A stretch of 64,000 nucleotides of DNA from Bacteroidales bacterium (GCA_022653675.1 JALCST010000002.1:62001-126000); one strand, 5' to 3'. Shown: positions 39,869 through 49,275, counted from the stretch's first letter. The notes: generated from the sequence alone by a model not told the origin. Numbers and translations are program-made.

Positions 39869-39886
39869 TTTTTACCTACGATGAAA
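39869..39886. repeat. Solitary right-end of the same REP TIR, overlapping the lgt stop codon
   Basis: TTTTTACCTACGATGAAA; lgt TAG lies in the complement of CTACGATGAA. Confidence 0.75.
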
Positions 39887-41018
39887 TCGGGTGGGCGTAA
39901 TGAGTCTCGTTATTCTTCTTCGGGGCAGGATGCTTCGCATTGGTCTGGTCCGAACCACGCGAGTCTTCTGAACCACGCAAACTCCCGGAACGGCCTGAAC
40001 GATCACCACTTCCAGAACGGCCCGAACGACCGGAACCTCCCGAACGGCCCCCATTGCCCGAACGGCCGGAACCTCCGGAATGACCCAAACGATCATCATT
40101 TCCGGAATAACCGGAACGACCCAAACCGGAAGAACGACCCGAAACTCCCGAATGACCCGGGCCGGAAGAACCCGAAATCCCTGCGGCATCGGAGTCCTCT
40201 TTCAATGTAGCAGGCCGCTTGTAAACGAAGGAAAGCACCAAAATCACTATACCTGCCAAGATGAACGGAATCGAAAGCAACTGCCCCATATTGAGATGCA
40301 TGTTCTGCTCGAAAGCTTCCTGCGGTTCCTTTATGTACTCGATTAGGAACCTCATGCCGAACAGGACTATGAGGAATATTCCGAAGATCTCGCCCTTGTA
40401 AAGCTTCTTAAGTTTGTAACGGTAAGCCCACAGCAAGCTGAGACCCAAGATAAGATAACTGAGCGACTCGTAAATCTGGGTAGGATGTTTTGCTATGGTC
40501 TCGCCGCGGCGGACGAATATGAATCCCCATGGCAAATTGGTAGGATTCCCATAGATTTCCGAATTCATCAGGTTGCCGAGGCGTATGAACGCCCCTGCGA
40601 AGCAAATCGTTATGACAAGCCTGTCGAGAACCCACATCATATCGAACCCGTTTTTCCTGCCGTACTTGTACGAATACCACCAAATCGCAAGCAAAACACC
40701 GATAGCCCCTCCGTGTGAAGCCAGGCCTCCTTTCCATACGTACAGGATTTCGAGCGGATGCGCTAGAAAGTAATCCGGTTCGTAGAACAGGCAATGCCCT
40801 AGGCGTGCCCCCACTATGGTACCAATGAGCAATGCATAAAGCAACGGATCCAGAAGTTTAATATCCAAGCCTTCGCGTTTGTAATACCACTTGAAAATGA
40901 AATAGCCGAGTATGAATCCCGAAATAAATAACAGGCTGTACCAGCGAATCGGCAATTTTCCGAGATGTAAAATAACCGGATTCACATTCCAAGTAATGGC
41001 AAGAAGATGTTCAAACAT
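39876..41018 (-). CDS. lgt: Phosphatidylglycerol:prolipoprotein diacylglyceryl transferase with ~100-aa Gly/Ser/Arg-rich C-terminal tail
   Basis: GARLGHCLFYEP, SHGGAIGVLLA, RLGNLMNSEIYG, HPTQIYESL; tail SGRSGNGGRSGGSGRSGRSGSGDRSGRSG. Confidence 0.94.
   Translation of the reverse strand: MFEHLLAITWNVNPVILHLGKLPIRWYSLLFISGFILGYFIFKWYYKREGLDIKLLDPLLYALLIGTIVGARLGHCLFYEPDYFLAHPLEILYVWKGGLASHGGAIGVLLAIWWYSYKYGRKNGFDMMWVLDRLVITICFAGAFIRLGNLMNSEIYGNPTNLPWGFIFVRRGETIAKHPTQIYESLSYLILGLSLLWAYRYKLKKLYKGEIFGIFLIVLFGMRFLIEYIKEPQEAFEQNMHLNMGQLLSIPFILAGIVILVLSFVYKRPATLKEDSDAAGISGSSGPGHSGVSGRSSGLGRSGYSGNDDRLGHSGGSGRSGNGGRSGGSGRSGRSGSGDRSGRSGSLRGSEDSRGSDQTNAKHPAPKKNNETHYAHPISS
39949..40190. repeat. Minisatellite-like degenerate repeat (cccgaacgg/ccggaacgac units) encoding the lgt tail
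   Basis: Recurring CCGGAACG / CCCGAACGG / CTCCCGAA words on the plus strand. Confidence 0.75.
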
Positions 41019-41024
41019 AATATC

Positions 41025-41984
41025 TCAATTTCTTATTATCCTTGAAAAGACACTGAGCGGCAACGATTTACCGAAACTGTCCTTCAATATCAGCTCGCCG
41101 AACCCGCCTCCCCCACCGAAAGCACACCTTGCGAGGGAATCGGCAAGGACGGCGGAATAACCGTTCGAATAAAGGTTCAACAGCACGAAGCTGTTTTTCG
41201 GAGCAAGTATGGCAGCACAGTTTTTCAACAACTCGAAAAGGCACTCGTCCAGCTTCCACCTCTCCCCGTCAGGCCCGTGTCCGTAAGCCGGCGGATCAAG
41301 AATTATGCCGTCGTAAGAATTTCCCCGGCGCACCTCCCGTTTCACGAACTTCAACGCATCCTCGACTATCCAGCGTATTCCGTCGAGGCCGGAAAGCGAC
41401 TGGTTTTCATTAGCCCATGTAACGACCTGGCGTACAGCGTCGAGATGTGTCACATCTGCACCGGCTTCCCGTGCTGCGAGCGAAGCCGCACCGGTATATG
41501 CGAAAAGATTAAGGATCCTAGGCCTTGCAATGCCACCCTCGGCTGAACTGCCGGCATAGGATCCTTCTTTCCGATCAATGCTGCGCGCAGCATCCTGCAT
41601 GGATTTGACCCTGCGGAAAACGAAATCCCAGTTAGGAGCCTGTTCCGGAAAGACCCCCACATGCTTGAAAGCGGTCAAACCAAGGCGTAGCCTGAGTTTT
41701 AGTCCATCATCGTTGCAATATGAAATCGGCCATTGTTCGGGCATCTTGCGAAGCATTTTCCAGCGGCCGCTATCCTCTTTACCAGCCTTGCCGAAACCGG
41801 CTCCAGGGACGAAACGTACATGAGCGGCACTTTCCCACTCCGATTCGGATAGCGATTTATCCCACAGGGCCTTCGGTTCGGGACGTATGAGAATGTATTC
41901 GCCGAAGCGCTCCAGCTTCTCGAAATCACCGGAATCCATCAGTTCATAATCCTTCCACCCGCTCTGTGGATATTCCAATTCCAT
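41025..41984 (-). CDS. Class I SAM-dependent methyltransferase (RlmI/YccW-like)
   Basis: RILNLFAYTGAASLAAREAGADVTHLDAVRQVVTWANEN; YDGIILDPPAYGHG. Confidence 0.85.
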   Translation of the reverse strand: MELEYPQSGWKDYELMDSGDFEKLERFGEYILIRPEPKALWDKSLSESEWESAAHVRFVPGAGFGKAGKEDSGRWKMLRKMPEQWPISYCNDDGLKLRLRLGLTAFKHVGVFPEQAPNWDFVFRRVKSMQDAARSIDRKEGSYAGSSAEGGIARPRILNLFAYTGAASLAAREAGADVTHLDAVRQVVTWANENQSLSGLDGIRWIVEDALKFVKREVRRGNSYDGIILDPPAYGHGPDGERWKLDECLFELLKNCAAILAPKNSFVLLNLYSNGYSAVLADSLARCAFGGGGGFGELILKDSFGKSLPLSVFSRIIRN

Positions 41985-42078
41985 ATGGGACAATCAAATA
42001 TTGTTTCAAAGATAAGGCAATATTTGTTTTTTTAGCTAATTTTACACCCGATTACAATATTAAATACCTTTTTATAAT

Positions 42079-43326
42079 ATGCAAAACATTGATAATTATG
42101 ATTTTAAAGGCAAGAAGGCTATCGTCAGGGTGGATTTCAACGTCCCGTTGAACGATCAGCTCCAGATAACCGACGACACCCGCATCCGTGCTGCAATTCC
42201 AACTCTGAAAAAGGTGCTGGCAAGTGGCGGAGCCCTTATCATCATGTCCCATCTCGGGCGTCCGAAAGGCCCGTCCGACAAATACTCGTTGAAACACATA
42301 CTGCCGCGTGTACAGCAGCTCCTCGGAGTTCCGGTACGTTTCGCCGACGATTGCCAGAAAGCCGACGCTGAAGCTGCGGCATTGAAACCGGGTGAAGCCC
42401 TTCTTCTCGAAAACCTGCGTTTCTACGCCGAAGAGGAAGGCAAACCGAGGCTCAGCGACGACGCTACCGACGAGCAGAAAAAGGCAGCCAAGGCCGTTCT
42501 GAAGGAAAGCCAGAAGAATTTCGTCAAGAAACTCGCATCTTACGCCGACTGTTACATAAACGATGCATTCGGTACAGCTCACCGTGCCCATGCCTCCACT
42601 GCGTTGATAGCATCTTATTTCCCTGATGACAAGATGTTCGGCTATCTTATGCAGAACGAGATCAACGGGATCGACAAGGCGATCAAAAATCCGGTACGTC
42701 CTCTGACAGCAATCCTCGGTGGAGCTAAGGTATCGTCCAAACTCGGCATAATAGAGAACCTGCTCGACAAGGTCGACAATCTCATAATAGGAGGCGGAAT
42801 GCTCTTCACGTTCGTAAAGGCTGAAGGCGGCAATATCGGCGATTCCATATGTGAAGAAGACCAGATTGAAGAGGCGAAGGCGATTCTGGAAAAAGCGAAG
42901 GCAAAAGGGATAGACCTCTACATTCACCGCAAGGTTACGGTTGCCGACGCATTCAGCGAGGATGCTAACTCAAAGGTATGCGACGCATTCGACATCCCTG
43001 ACGGATGGCGTGGAATGGATGCGGCTCCGGAATCCTTCGAAACATGGAAGGAAATAATAGACAAATCCAAGACCGTACTATGGAACGGTCCTATGGGCGT
43101 CTTCGAAATGCCCAAATTCGCAAAAGGAACTAACGAAATGGCAAAGATACTTGCAGAAGTCACTGAAAAAGGAGCATACACCCTCGTAGGAGGCGGTGAC
43201 TCCGTATCGGCGATCAAACACATGGGTTATGCCGACAAGGTAAGCTACGTTTCCACCGGTGGCGGTGCCATGCTCGAGTATCTCGAAGGCATCGATCTCC
43301 CTGGGATCAAGGCGATCAGGGATTAA
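42079..43326 (+). CDS. pgk: Phosphoglycerate kinase
   Basis: [40 protein letters not shown]...[13 protein letters not shown]. Confidence 0.97.
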   Translation: MQNIDNYDFKGKKAIVRVDFNVPLNDQLQITDDTRIRAAIPTLKKVLASGGALIIMSHLGRPKGPSDKYSLKHILPRVQQLLGVPVRFADDCQKADAEAAALKPGEALLLENLRFYAEEEGKPRLSDDATDEQKKAAKAVLKESQKNFVKKLASYADCYINDAFGTAHRAHASTALIASYFPDDKMFGYLMQNEINGIDKAIKNPVRPLTAILGGAKVSSKLGIIENLLDKVDNLIIGGGMLFTFVKAEGGNIGDSICEEDQIEEAKAILEKAKAKGIDLYIHRKVTVADAFSEDANSKVCDAFDIPDGWRGMDAAPESFETWKEIIDKSKTVLWNGPMGVFEMPKFAKGTNEMAKILAEVTEKGAYTLVGGGDSVSAIKHMGYADKVSYVSTGGGAMLEYLEGIDLPGIKAIRD

Positions 43327-43359
43327 CCTGATTCGACGATATAGGACAATAATACATTA

Positions 43360-43399
43360 GAAAGCCGGCTAAGAAATGACTCTTAGCCGGCTTTCTTTT
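43360..43399. terminator. Bidirectional intrinsic terminator between pgk and DAHP synthase
   Basis: GAAAGCCGGCTAAGA aatgac TCTTAGCCGGCTTTCTTTT, perfect stem. Confidence 0.85.
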
Positions 43400-43422
43400 A
43401 CCAAAATTAACTAGGATATAAT

Positions 43423-44490
43423 TTAGAAATCTTCCCTCTGCCTGTCGATGCTCTGTTGATGGATGATCTTGAATATTTCGCGGACGGCGGACTGGTCGAG
43501 GCCGAGGGATTCGGCCTGGCTGGAAACGCTTTCCAAAACCTTTTGCCAGCGGTCGGGCTGGAAAACCGCTATGTTGCTCTCGGATTTGCAGCGGCCGATT
43601 TCGGCAGAGATCTCCATACGCTTTGCCAACAGGTCGACGATATTGTCGTCTATCACGTCGATCTGGGAACGGAGGATTTCGATGCGGCGGGGCATAGTGC
43701 CGTCCGGTGCCGAGCTTTGGCGTATCACCAATTTCGCAAGAAGCCTTGCCAATTCGGCCGGGGTTATCTGCTGCTGCGAATCGCTCAGGGCGCTCTCGGG
43801 GGATATGTGCGATTCTATGAAAAGCCCGTCGAAATCCAGGTCGAGGGCCTTTTGCGCTATCTCGGGAACCAATTCGCGATCGCCTGCGATATGGCTCGGG
43901 TCGCATAACATCGGAACATCGGGGAAGCGGCCGCGAAAGTCGAGCGGAACCTGCCACTGAGGAATGTTGCGGTAACGCGACTTGCCGAAAAAAGAAAAAC
44001 CGCGGTGTATGGCCGTGATATCCGATAAACCTGCTCCACGTAAACGTTCTACTGCACCTGCCCAGAGTTCGAGATCGGGATTGACAGGATTCTTCACATA
44101 GACAGGGATTCCGGAACCAGAAAGTTCTGAAGCTATTTCCTGGACCAGAAAGGGATTCGTGGTAGTTCGTGCACCGATCCAGACGGCATCCACCCCGTGT
44201 TTCAACGCCTCACGTACATGCCCGGCTGAAGCCACCTCCACCATAACTTTCATTCCCAACTCCTTATGTATCCGCGTAAGCCATTTGAAACCTCCGGCTC
44301 CAACCCCCTGGAACGTATCGGGATGAGTACGCGGCTTCCAAAGTCCTGCGCGCAACATGGAAACGGACAAAGTCCTGCCGTCATTGAGTACGCAAATATC
44401 CTTCAGGGCCTTGGCGGTCGCGAAAAGCTGGTCTTCGCTTTCCGCACTGCACGGTCCGGCTATTATTACCGGGCATTTGTTTACGGACAT
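43423..44490 (-). CDS. Bifunctional 3-deoxy-7-phosphoheptulonate synthase / chorismate mutase type II
   Basis: IIAGPCSAES, R.GLWKPRT; C-terminal RIEILRSQIDVIDDNIVDLLAKRMEIS. Confidence 0.93.
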   Translation of the reverse strand: MSVNKCPVIIAGPCSAESEDQLFATAKALKDICVLNDGRTLSVSMLRAGLWKPRTHPDTFQGVGAGGFKWLTRIHKELGMKVMVEVASAGHVREALKHGVDAVWIGARTTTNPFLVQEIASELSGSGIPVYVKNPVNPDLELWAGAVERLRGAGLSDITAIHRGFSFFGKSRYRNIPQWQVPLDFRGRFPDVPMLCDPSHIAGDRELVPEIAQKALDLDFDGLFIESHISPESALSDSQQQITPAELARLLAKLVIRQSSAPDGTMPRRIEILRSQIDVIDDNIVDLLAKRMEISAEIGRCKSESNIAVFQPDRWQKVLESVSSQAESLGLDQSAVREIFKIIHQQSIDRQREDF

Positions 44491-44513
44491 GTATTTACGT
44501 AAAGGATAAGAAC

Positions 44514-45092
44514 CTAAACGGTCATTATCTCCTTCTCCTTTAAGGAGAGGAGGTCATCGATCTTCTTAATGGAATCGTTGGTAGCCTTCTGTATGTCATC
44601 TTCTCCGTCGGCTTCGAGATCTTCCGGAAGACCGGATTTTTTCATGTTTTTCAGTTTTTCGATGGCATCGCGGCGTTCATTGCGGATATTGACCTTTTGC
44701 TCTTCACCGCTCGTCCGGGCGGTCTTTACAAGTTCCCTGCGCCGCTCCTCCGTCAACGCCGGAATAGTTATGCGAATGACTTCTCCGTTATTTTGCGGAT
44801 TATACCCAAGGTTGGCAGCCATTATCGCCTTTTCGATGGCTTGGATCTGGCTCTTCTCCCAAGGCTGTATCAGAATGGTCTTCGCATCCGGGGAGCTGAC
44901 GCTGGACATTTGGGGGACAGGGGTCATGGTTCCATAATAGTTGACCAATACGGTATTGAATACCTGAAGGTTGGCCTTGCCAGCCCTGTAGGTCTTGAGA
45001 TCTTCGTCAAAGAACTCCACGCAGGCGTCCATCATTTCCTTTGAATCGGCTATGATTTTCTTAGCCTGGTCTATCTGATTCTGTTCTGCCAT
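44514..45092 (-). CDS. frr: Ribosome recycling factor
   Basis: RAGKANLQVFNTVLVNYYGTMTPVPQMSSVSSPDAKTILIQPWE. Confidence 0.96.
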   Translation of the reverse strand: MAEQNQIDQAKKIIADSKEMMDACVEFFDEDLKTYRAGKANLQVFNTVLVNYYGTMTPVPQMSSVSSPDAKTILIQPWEKSQIQAIEKAIMAANLGYNPQNNGEVIRITIPALTEERRRELVKTARTSGEEQKVNIRNERRDAIEKLKNMKKSGLPEDLEADGEDDIQKATNDSIKKIDDLLSLKEKEIMTV

Positions 45093-45105
45093 AATATTTG
45101 TTTTT

Positions 45106-45834
45106 TTATTTGTTTCCGACGATTGTCCCCTTCGAGAGTTTCTTCCCCATCCGCAGGCTTTCGATTACATCGAACGTATTGTTTTCCACCGTAGAATTGA
45201 AAACGATCAAAGGCATGTCGTTTTCCTTGCAGAGGGCGAAAGCGGTCTGGTCCATCACCCGCAGGTTGCGTTCCATTGCCTCTGCGAACGTAAGTGTCTC
45301 GAATCTTACGGCATCGGGATATTTCTTGGGATCTTTGTCATAGACTCCGTCGACTTTGGTTCCCTTCAGAAGGCAATCGCAATGCAACTCGCAAGCCCTG
45401 AGCGCAGCTGCGGAATCTGTTGTGAAATACGGATTCCCCGTGCCGCCGGCTATCAATGCGACTCCCCCGCCGAGCATGAATTCCAGAGCCTCGTCGCGTA
45501 CGTAGTACTTGGCCATAGGCCGCATAGGAGTCGCAGTGTAAACTTCGGCAGGGACCCCGGCATCCTTCAATGCCAAGGAAAGGGCGATACTGTTTATGAC
45601 GGTGGCAAGCATGCCCATCTGGTCGCCGTGGACACGTTCGAACCCGAGCTTGGCACCAGCCGCACCGCGGAAGATGTTCCCGCCGCCGACAACTATGGCG
45701 ACCTGGATACCCTCGCGCATTATCTTGGTTATTTCCCCGGCGTAACCGGCGATGATTTCCGCATCTATGCCGGCCCCTTCACTCCCGCCAAGCGCTTCGC
45801 CGCTGAATTTTATCAATATCCGACTTATATCCAT
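45106..45834 (-). CDS. pyrH: UMP kinase
   Basis: RILIKFSGEALGG, VVGGGNIFRG, DQMGMLATVINSIAL. Confidence 0.96.
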   Translation of the reverse strand: MDISRILIKFSGEALGGSEGAGIDAEIIAGYAGEITKIMREGIQVAIVVGGGNIFRGAAGAKLGFERVHGDQMGMLATVINSIALSLALKDAGVPAEVYTATPMRPMAKYYVRDEALEFMLGGGVALIAGGTGNPYFTTDSAAALRACELHCDCLLKGTKVDGVYDKDPKKYPDAVRFETLTFAEAMERNLRVMDQTAFALCKENDMPLIVFNSTVENNTFDVIESLRMGKKLSKGTIVGNK

Positions 45835-45864
45835 TTCTGTAACCGAAAAAAAACATACGTTTGA

Positions 45865-45872
45865 CAAATATA
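45865..45872 (-). promoter_or_regulatory. -7 box TATATTTG for pyrH-frr
   Basis: TAnnTTTG on minus strand. Confidence 0.45.
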
Positions 45873-45904
45873 ACAGAATATTATGATTTTTACAACTTAG
45901 GATT

Positions 45905-45912
45905 TAACTTTG
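45905..45912 (+). promoter_or_regulatory. -7 box TAACTTTG for sdhC-like gene
   Basis: TAnnTTTG; supports the ATG at 45937. Confidence 0.5.
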
Positions 45913-45936
45913 CCGCATTCGAAAAACAACTACCGT

Positions 45937-46617
45937 ATGGCAAACATTTTCACCGGCTCAATTGGCAAAAAGTTCGTTATGAGCATCTCGGGACTGTTTC
46001 TGATACTGTTCCTGACGATGCATACAGTAATCAACTCCATATCCATCGTAAGCAAGGAGGCTTTCAATGCAGCCTGCGACTTCATGGGGTCCCCGATCGT
46101 TAGCATAATGGTGCCGATCCTGGCTCTCGGATTCATAATCCACATCATATACGCCACTGTCGTCACGATCGGAGACCTTAAAGCAAGAGGAGGCTTGAAC
46201 AGATATGCGAGCGGCAGCAAGGCAAAGACCGACTCCTGGGCGGCACGCAATATGATAATCCTGGGCATCATCATACTCGGATTCCTTGCATTCCACTTTT
46301 ATCATTTCTGGCTGCACATGCAATACCAGCTTTTCACGGGCGGCGAAGTCTGTCCGGATCCTTACGGACTACTGCTTACCACTTTCGGCAAGCCGTGGAT
46401 TACGGCACTTTACATAGTATGGTTCGTTGCACTCTGGTTTCATCTCACGCATGGCTTCTGGAGCGCATTCAGCCATATAGGCTGGAACAACGACAAATGG
46501 CTTCCCCGTCTCAAGGTTATCGCATACATAGTAGCGACCCTGCTTTGCGGTGCCCTCGCAACGGTTGCGATAGTCAATTGCCTTCGTTTCAATGGGATAC
46601 TGCCGTCAATAGCCTAG
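45937..46617 (+). CDS. sdhC: Succinate dehydrogenase/fumarate reductase cytochrome b subunit
   Basis: GSIGKKFVMSISGLFLILFLTMHTVIN, FHFYHFWLHMQ, WFHLTHGFWSAFSHIG. Confidence 0.9.
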   Translation: MANIFTGSIGKKFVMSISGLFLILFLTMHTVINSISIVSKEAFNAACDFMGSPIVSIMVPILALGFIIHIIYATVVTIGDLKARGGLNRYASGSKAKTDSWAARNMIILGIIILGFLAFHFYHFWLHMQYQLFTGGEVCPDPYGLLLTTFGKPWITALYIVWFVALWFHLTHGFWSAFSHIGWNNDKWLPRLKVIAYIVATLLCGALATVAIVNCLRFNGILPSIA

Positions 46618-47777
46618 ACAAACAATTCTTCGATTATCGAGTCCGAAACGAAAAGTTTCGAAGCAGGGATGCGTACCATACGCATGCCGGTACCCGGAAC
46701 ATATTCCAAAAGGCCGGTATCCAAAAGCCTGTCCAAATCGGGGCGTTCCATTGAGAGCCGCTCCTTGTCCAAAGCCTGCGGATCCAATCCCGTTACCCGG
46801 CGCAACGATAGCATTACCTGCTCGTTGAAGACATCGTCTCCTGTAAGTTCCTCCTGGCAAAAACATTTTCCGCTGCCCGGATAGCATCTATCGTACCTGC
46901 TAAGATCCGGCAGATTCCAGCGACGGATGCATGCCCCGTCGAATGAATGTGCAGCAGGCCCGAAGCCTACGTAGGGTGTCCTCTCCCAATAAGAACTGTT
47001 GTGCCGCGAACGGAATCCGGGCAACGCGAAATTCGAGACCTCGTATTGCTCGTAACCGGCAGCTGCGAGCATCGACTGCAGAAGAGCATACTGATCGGCG
47101 CATTCGTCGTCGGGAAGAGGCGAATACCTGCCCGAAGAGGCGAGTTTTTCCAAGGCGCTGCCCCGTTCGATGCTCATCTGATAACAGGAGACATGCTCAG
47201 GTTTCAATGCCAAGAGCTCGTTTATATCCGCCTTCCATCCTTCCAGGGAAAGCCCTCCGTAGCCGAAAATAAGATCGCAGGATATGTTGTCGAAACCGGC
47301 GTTCCGGGCGGCTTCGAATGCGGCAACGGCCTCGGCGGCATCGTGGCGCCGGTTCATGAATTTCAACCTTGCGTCGTCGAACGATTGTATTCCAAGGCTG
47401 AGACGGTTAACACCAGCACTTCGCAAAGAGGAAAGATAACCGTTGCAGGACGATGTTCCGGCAATATCATCCGGATTGGCCTCGAGCGTAAATTCATCGA
47501 ACGAATCTATCCCGAACCGTTTCCCGATTGCCGAAGCGATGGAACATACCTCCTCTGGAGAAAGCAGGGAAGGAGTTCCTCCACCGAAATAAAGCGTATC
47601 GCAACTGGCAGTATGCATCGCATCGGTACAACTGTCGCGGCGCTCCCGGATTTCGTATTCCAGCGACTTTACATAGCCGGCAACAGCCGTACCATTTCGC
47701 CCCGACAACTCGGAGTAGAACCCGCAATACTTGCAGAAAGTCCTACAAAACGGAACATGGACATATATGTTCGCCAT
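46614..47777 (-). CDS. hemW: Radical SAM heme chaperone HemW
   Basis: NIYVHVPFCRTFCKYCGFYSEL (CxxxCxxC), LYFGGGTPSLL. Confidence 0.93.
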   Translation of the reverse strand: MANIYVHVPFCRTFCKYCGFYSELSGRNGTAVAGYVKSLEYEIRERRDSCTDAMHTASCDTLYFGGGTPSLLSPEEVCSIASAIGKRFGIDSFDEFTLEANPDDIAGTSSCNGYLSSLRSAGVNRLSLGIQSFDDARLKFMNRRHDAAEAVAAFEAARNAGFDNISCDLIFGYGGLSLEGWKADINELLALKPEHVSCYQMSIERGSALEKLASSGRYSPLPDDECADQYALLQSMLAAAGYEQYEVSNFALPGFRSRHNSSYWERTPYVGFGPAAHSFDGACIRRWNLPDLSRYDRCYPGSGKCFCQEELTGDDVFNEQVMLSLRRVTGLDPQALDKERLSMERPDLDRLLDTGLLEYVPGTGMRMVRIPASKLFVSDSIIEELFV

Positions 47778-47799
47778 ATCGCAGCCGTAGTGGCCCGGG

Positions 47800-48759
47800 T
47801 TACCTCAAAAGCAAATCGGCGGAACCGAGTTTGCACTCCTCGGTATAGACATCGACGGTGTAAACCCCCTTGACGAACTTGGTACCCTGGCCAAAGAATA
47901 CGCAGATCTCGATCTCATCTCCTTCATAGTCGACTTCGCGGGTCGCGGAATAAATCATCTGTTCGCCTGCACATTCGAATATCTTTTGCTGATCGGATGT
48001 CATAAGTATTCCTTCGGGGTCCTTGATACGGATGTATACACTGCGATAGCCCTTCTTTGCGATAGCATTCTCGACAAGATTGACGCACGCCTTGAGCTTG
48101 TTAACGCGGCTGCTGCGATCGGTTTCCCTTCCGGAAGAGTTTATCGCCGTAAGCATTACCCCCCGTCCCCTGACTATTGAACCGGCAGAAACCTGCTTCG
48201 CATATTCGTCGGTAGTTGTTTTAAGCTCGTTATACTGCTTTGACTTCTCTTCAGCAAGCTTCTTGGATGAAGCCGCATCTTCGCGAAGTACATTGTTCAA
48301 TGTGTTTAGAGAATCGATCTGCACGATATAATGCTTCATTATGGAACGCAATGTTCCGAGTTCGCGTTCGTATTGCTTCATCATCACGGCATTACGTGCA
48401 TCGGTCTTCTTGATTCGCACTATAAGCTGGTCAACCTTTTCCCTTTCTACATCTATCTGCTTGTTAAGAGTATCGTTAGTGGTGGAAAGTTCGGAATACT
48501 GTTCCTTGAGTTCCATCATCTGCATGGTCAGTTGGTCTTTTTCGGTAGTGACCATCTCTACTTGATGCGCTTTGTGCGAGGATACATAAATAAGAGCTCC
48601 GGCAAGGCCCAGAACGGCCACGCCGAGGATAATGGCGATGACAAGAAGAATTTTCTCCTTAGGATTCGACGGTCCCTTGCCGCCGGAATCACCGCCCTTG
48701 CGGATTTCCCGTTCGTACCTTTCCTGAACTTCTCTTTCTTCGTCGTCCATAATATTCAA
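47800..48759 (-). CDS. Membrane-anchored coiled-coil protein of unknown function
   Basis: Single TM after ~40 aa, long coiled coil, conserved-looking C-terminal domain. Confidence 0.75.
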   Translation of the reverse strand: MNIMDDEEREVQERYEREIRKGGDSGGKGPSNPKEKILLVIAIILGVAVLGLAGALIYVSSHKAHQVEMVTTEKDQLTMQMMELKEQYSELSTTNDTLNKQIDVEREKVDQLIVRIKKTDARNAVMMKQYERELGTLRSIMKHYIVQIDSLNTLNNVLREDAASSKKLAEEKSKQYNELKTTTDEYAKQVSAGSIVRGRGVMLTAINSSGRETDRSSRVNKLKACVNLVENAIAKKGYRSVYIRIKDPEGILMTSDQQKIFECAGEQMIYSATREVDYEGDEIEICVFFGQGTKFVKGVYTVDVYTEECKLGSADLLLR

Positions 48760-48775
48760 TCTATTGATTTTGCCT

Positions 48776-48793
48776 CAAAAATACGTATTTTTG
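48776..48793. promoter_or_regulatory. 18-bp perfect palindrome made of two opposed -7 boxes
   Basis: CAAAAATACGTATTTTTG (TATTTTTG on each strand). Confidence 0.5.
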
Positions 48794-48798
48794 TGCAA

Positions 48799-49275
48799 AT
48801 GAAAAAATACATAACACGCGCAGTCAAGTACCTGCTCTACTTTATCTTAATCTTCGCAGTCATAGTACTGATCCTCTATCTGATCCGCGAGGACCGCACT
48901 CAGACTCTGAAAACCATGTTTCAACCCGGTGCATTCTGGAAGATTTCCATACTGTTCGTAATAATCGCAGCAGTTTATCCGGCCATAGGATTCAAGAAAA
49001 TGAGGTTTGATATAAAAGGCGGGCTGGACGCCAACCGGGACAAGATCACCGAAGCGCTTGACGGATTGAATTATGTAAAAACCGAGAGTACCAGGGAATC
49101 TCCCGGATCGATGTGTTTCCGTTGCAAAGGCGGCGGCCTCAGGTTATCGAGAATGAACGAAGACGGCGTTACCATATCGAGTATCGAAGGAAGCGATGAA
49201 ATCGAAATCGAAGGTTTGCGCCGAGAGGTCCTCACCGTGATAAAGGCTCTTGACGAGAAGTTTTCCGAACAATAA
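48799..49275 (+). CDS. Small membrane protein of unknown function
   Basis: Two N-terminal TMs then soluble domain; ATG at 48799. Confidence 0.7.
   Translation: MKKYITRAVKYLLYFILIFAVIVLILYLIREDRTQTLKTMFQPGAFWKISILFVIIAAVYPAIGFKKMRFDIKGGLDANRDKITEALDGLNYVKTESTRESPGSMCFRCKGGGLRLSRMNEDGVTISSIEGSDEIEIEGLRREVLTVIKALDEKFSEQ

Noticed and set aside
46947-47873. 308-aa plus-strand ORF
   Set aside because: Antisense to hemW, which has a clear CxxxCxxC radical SAM motif.
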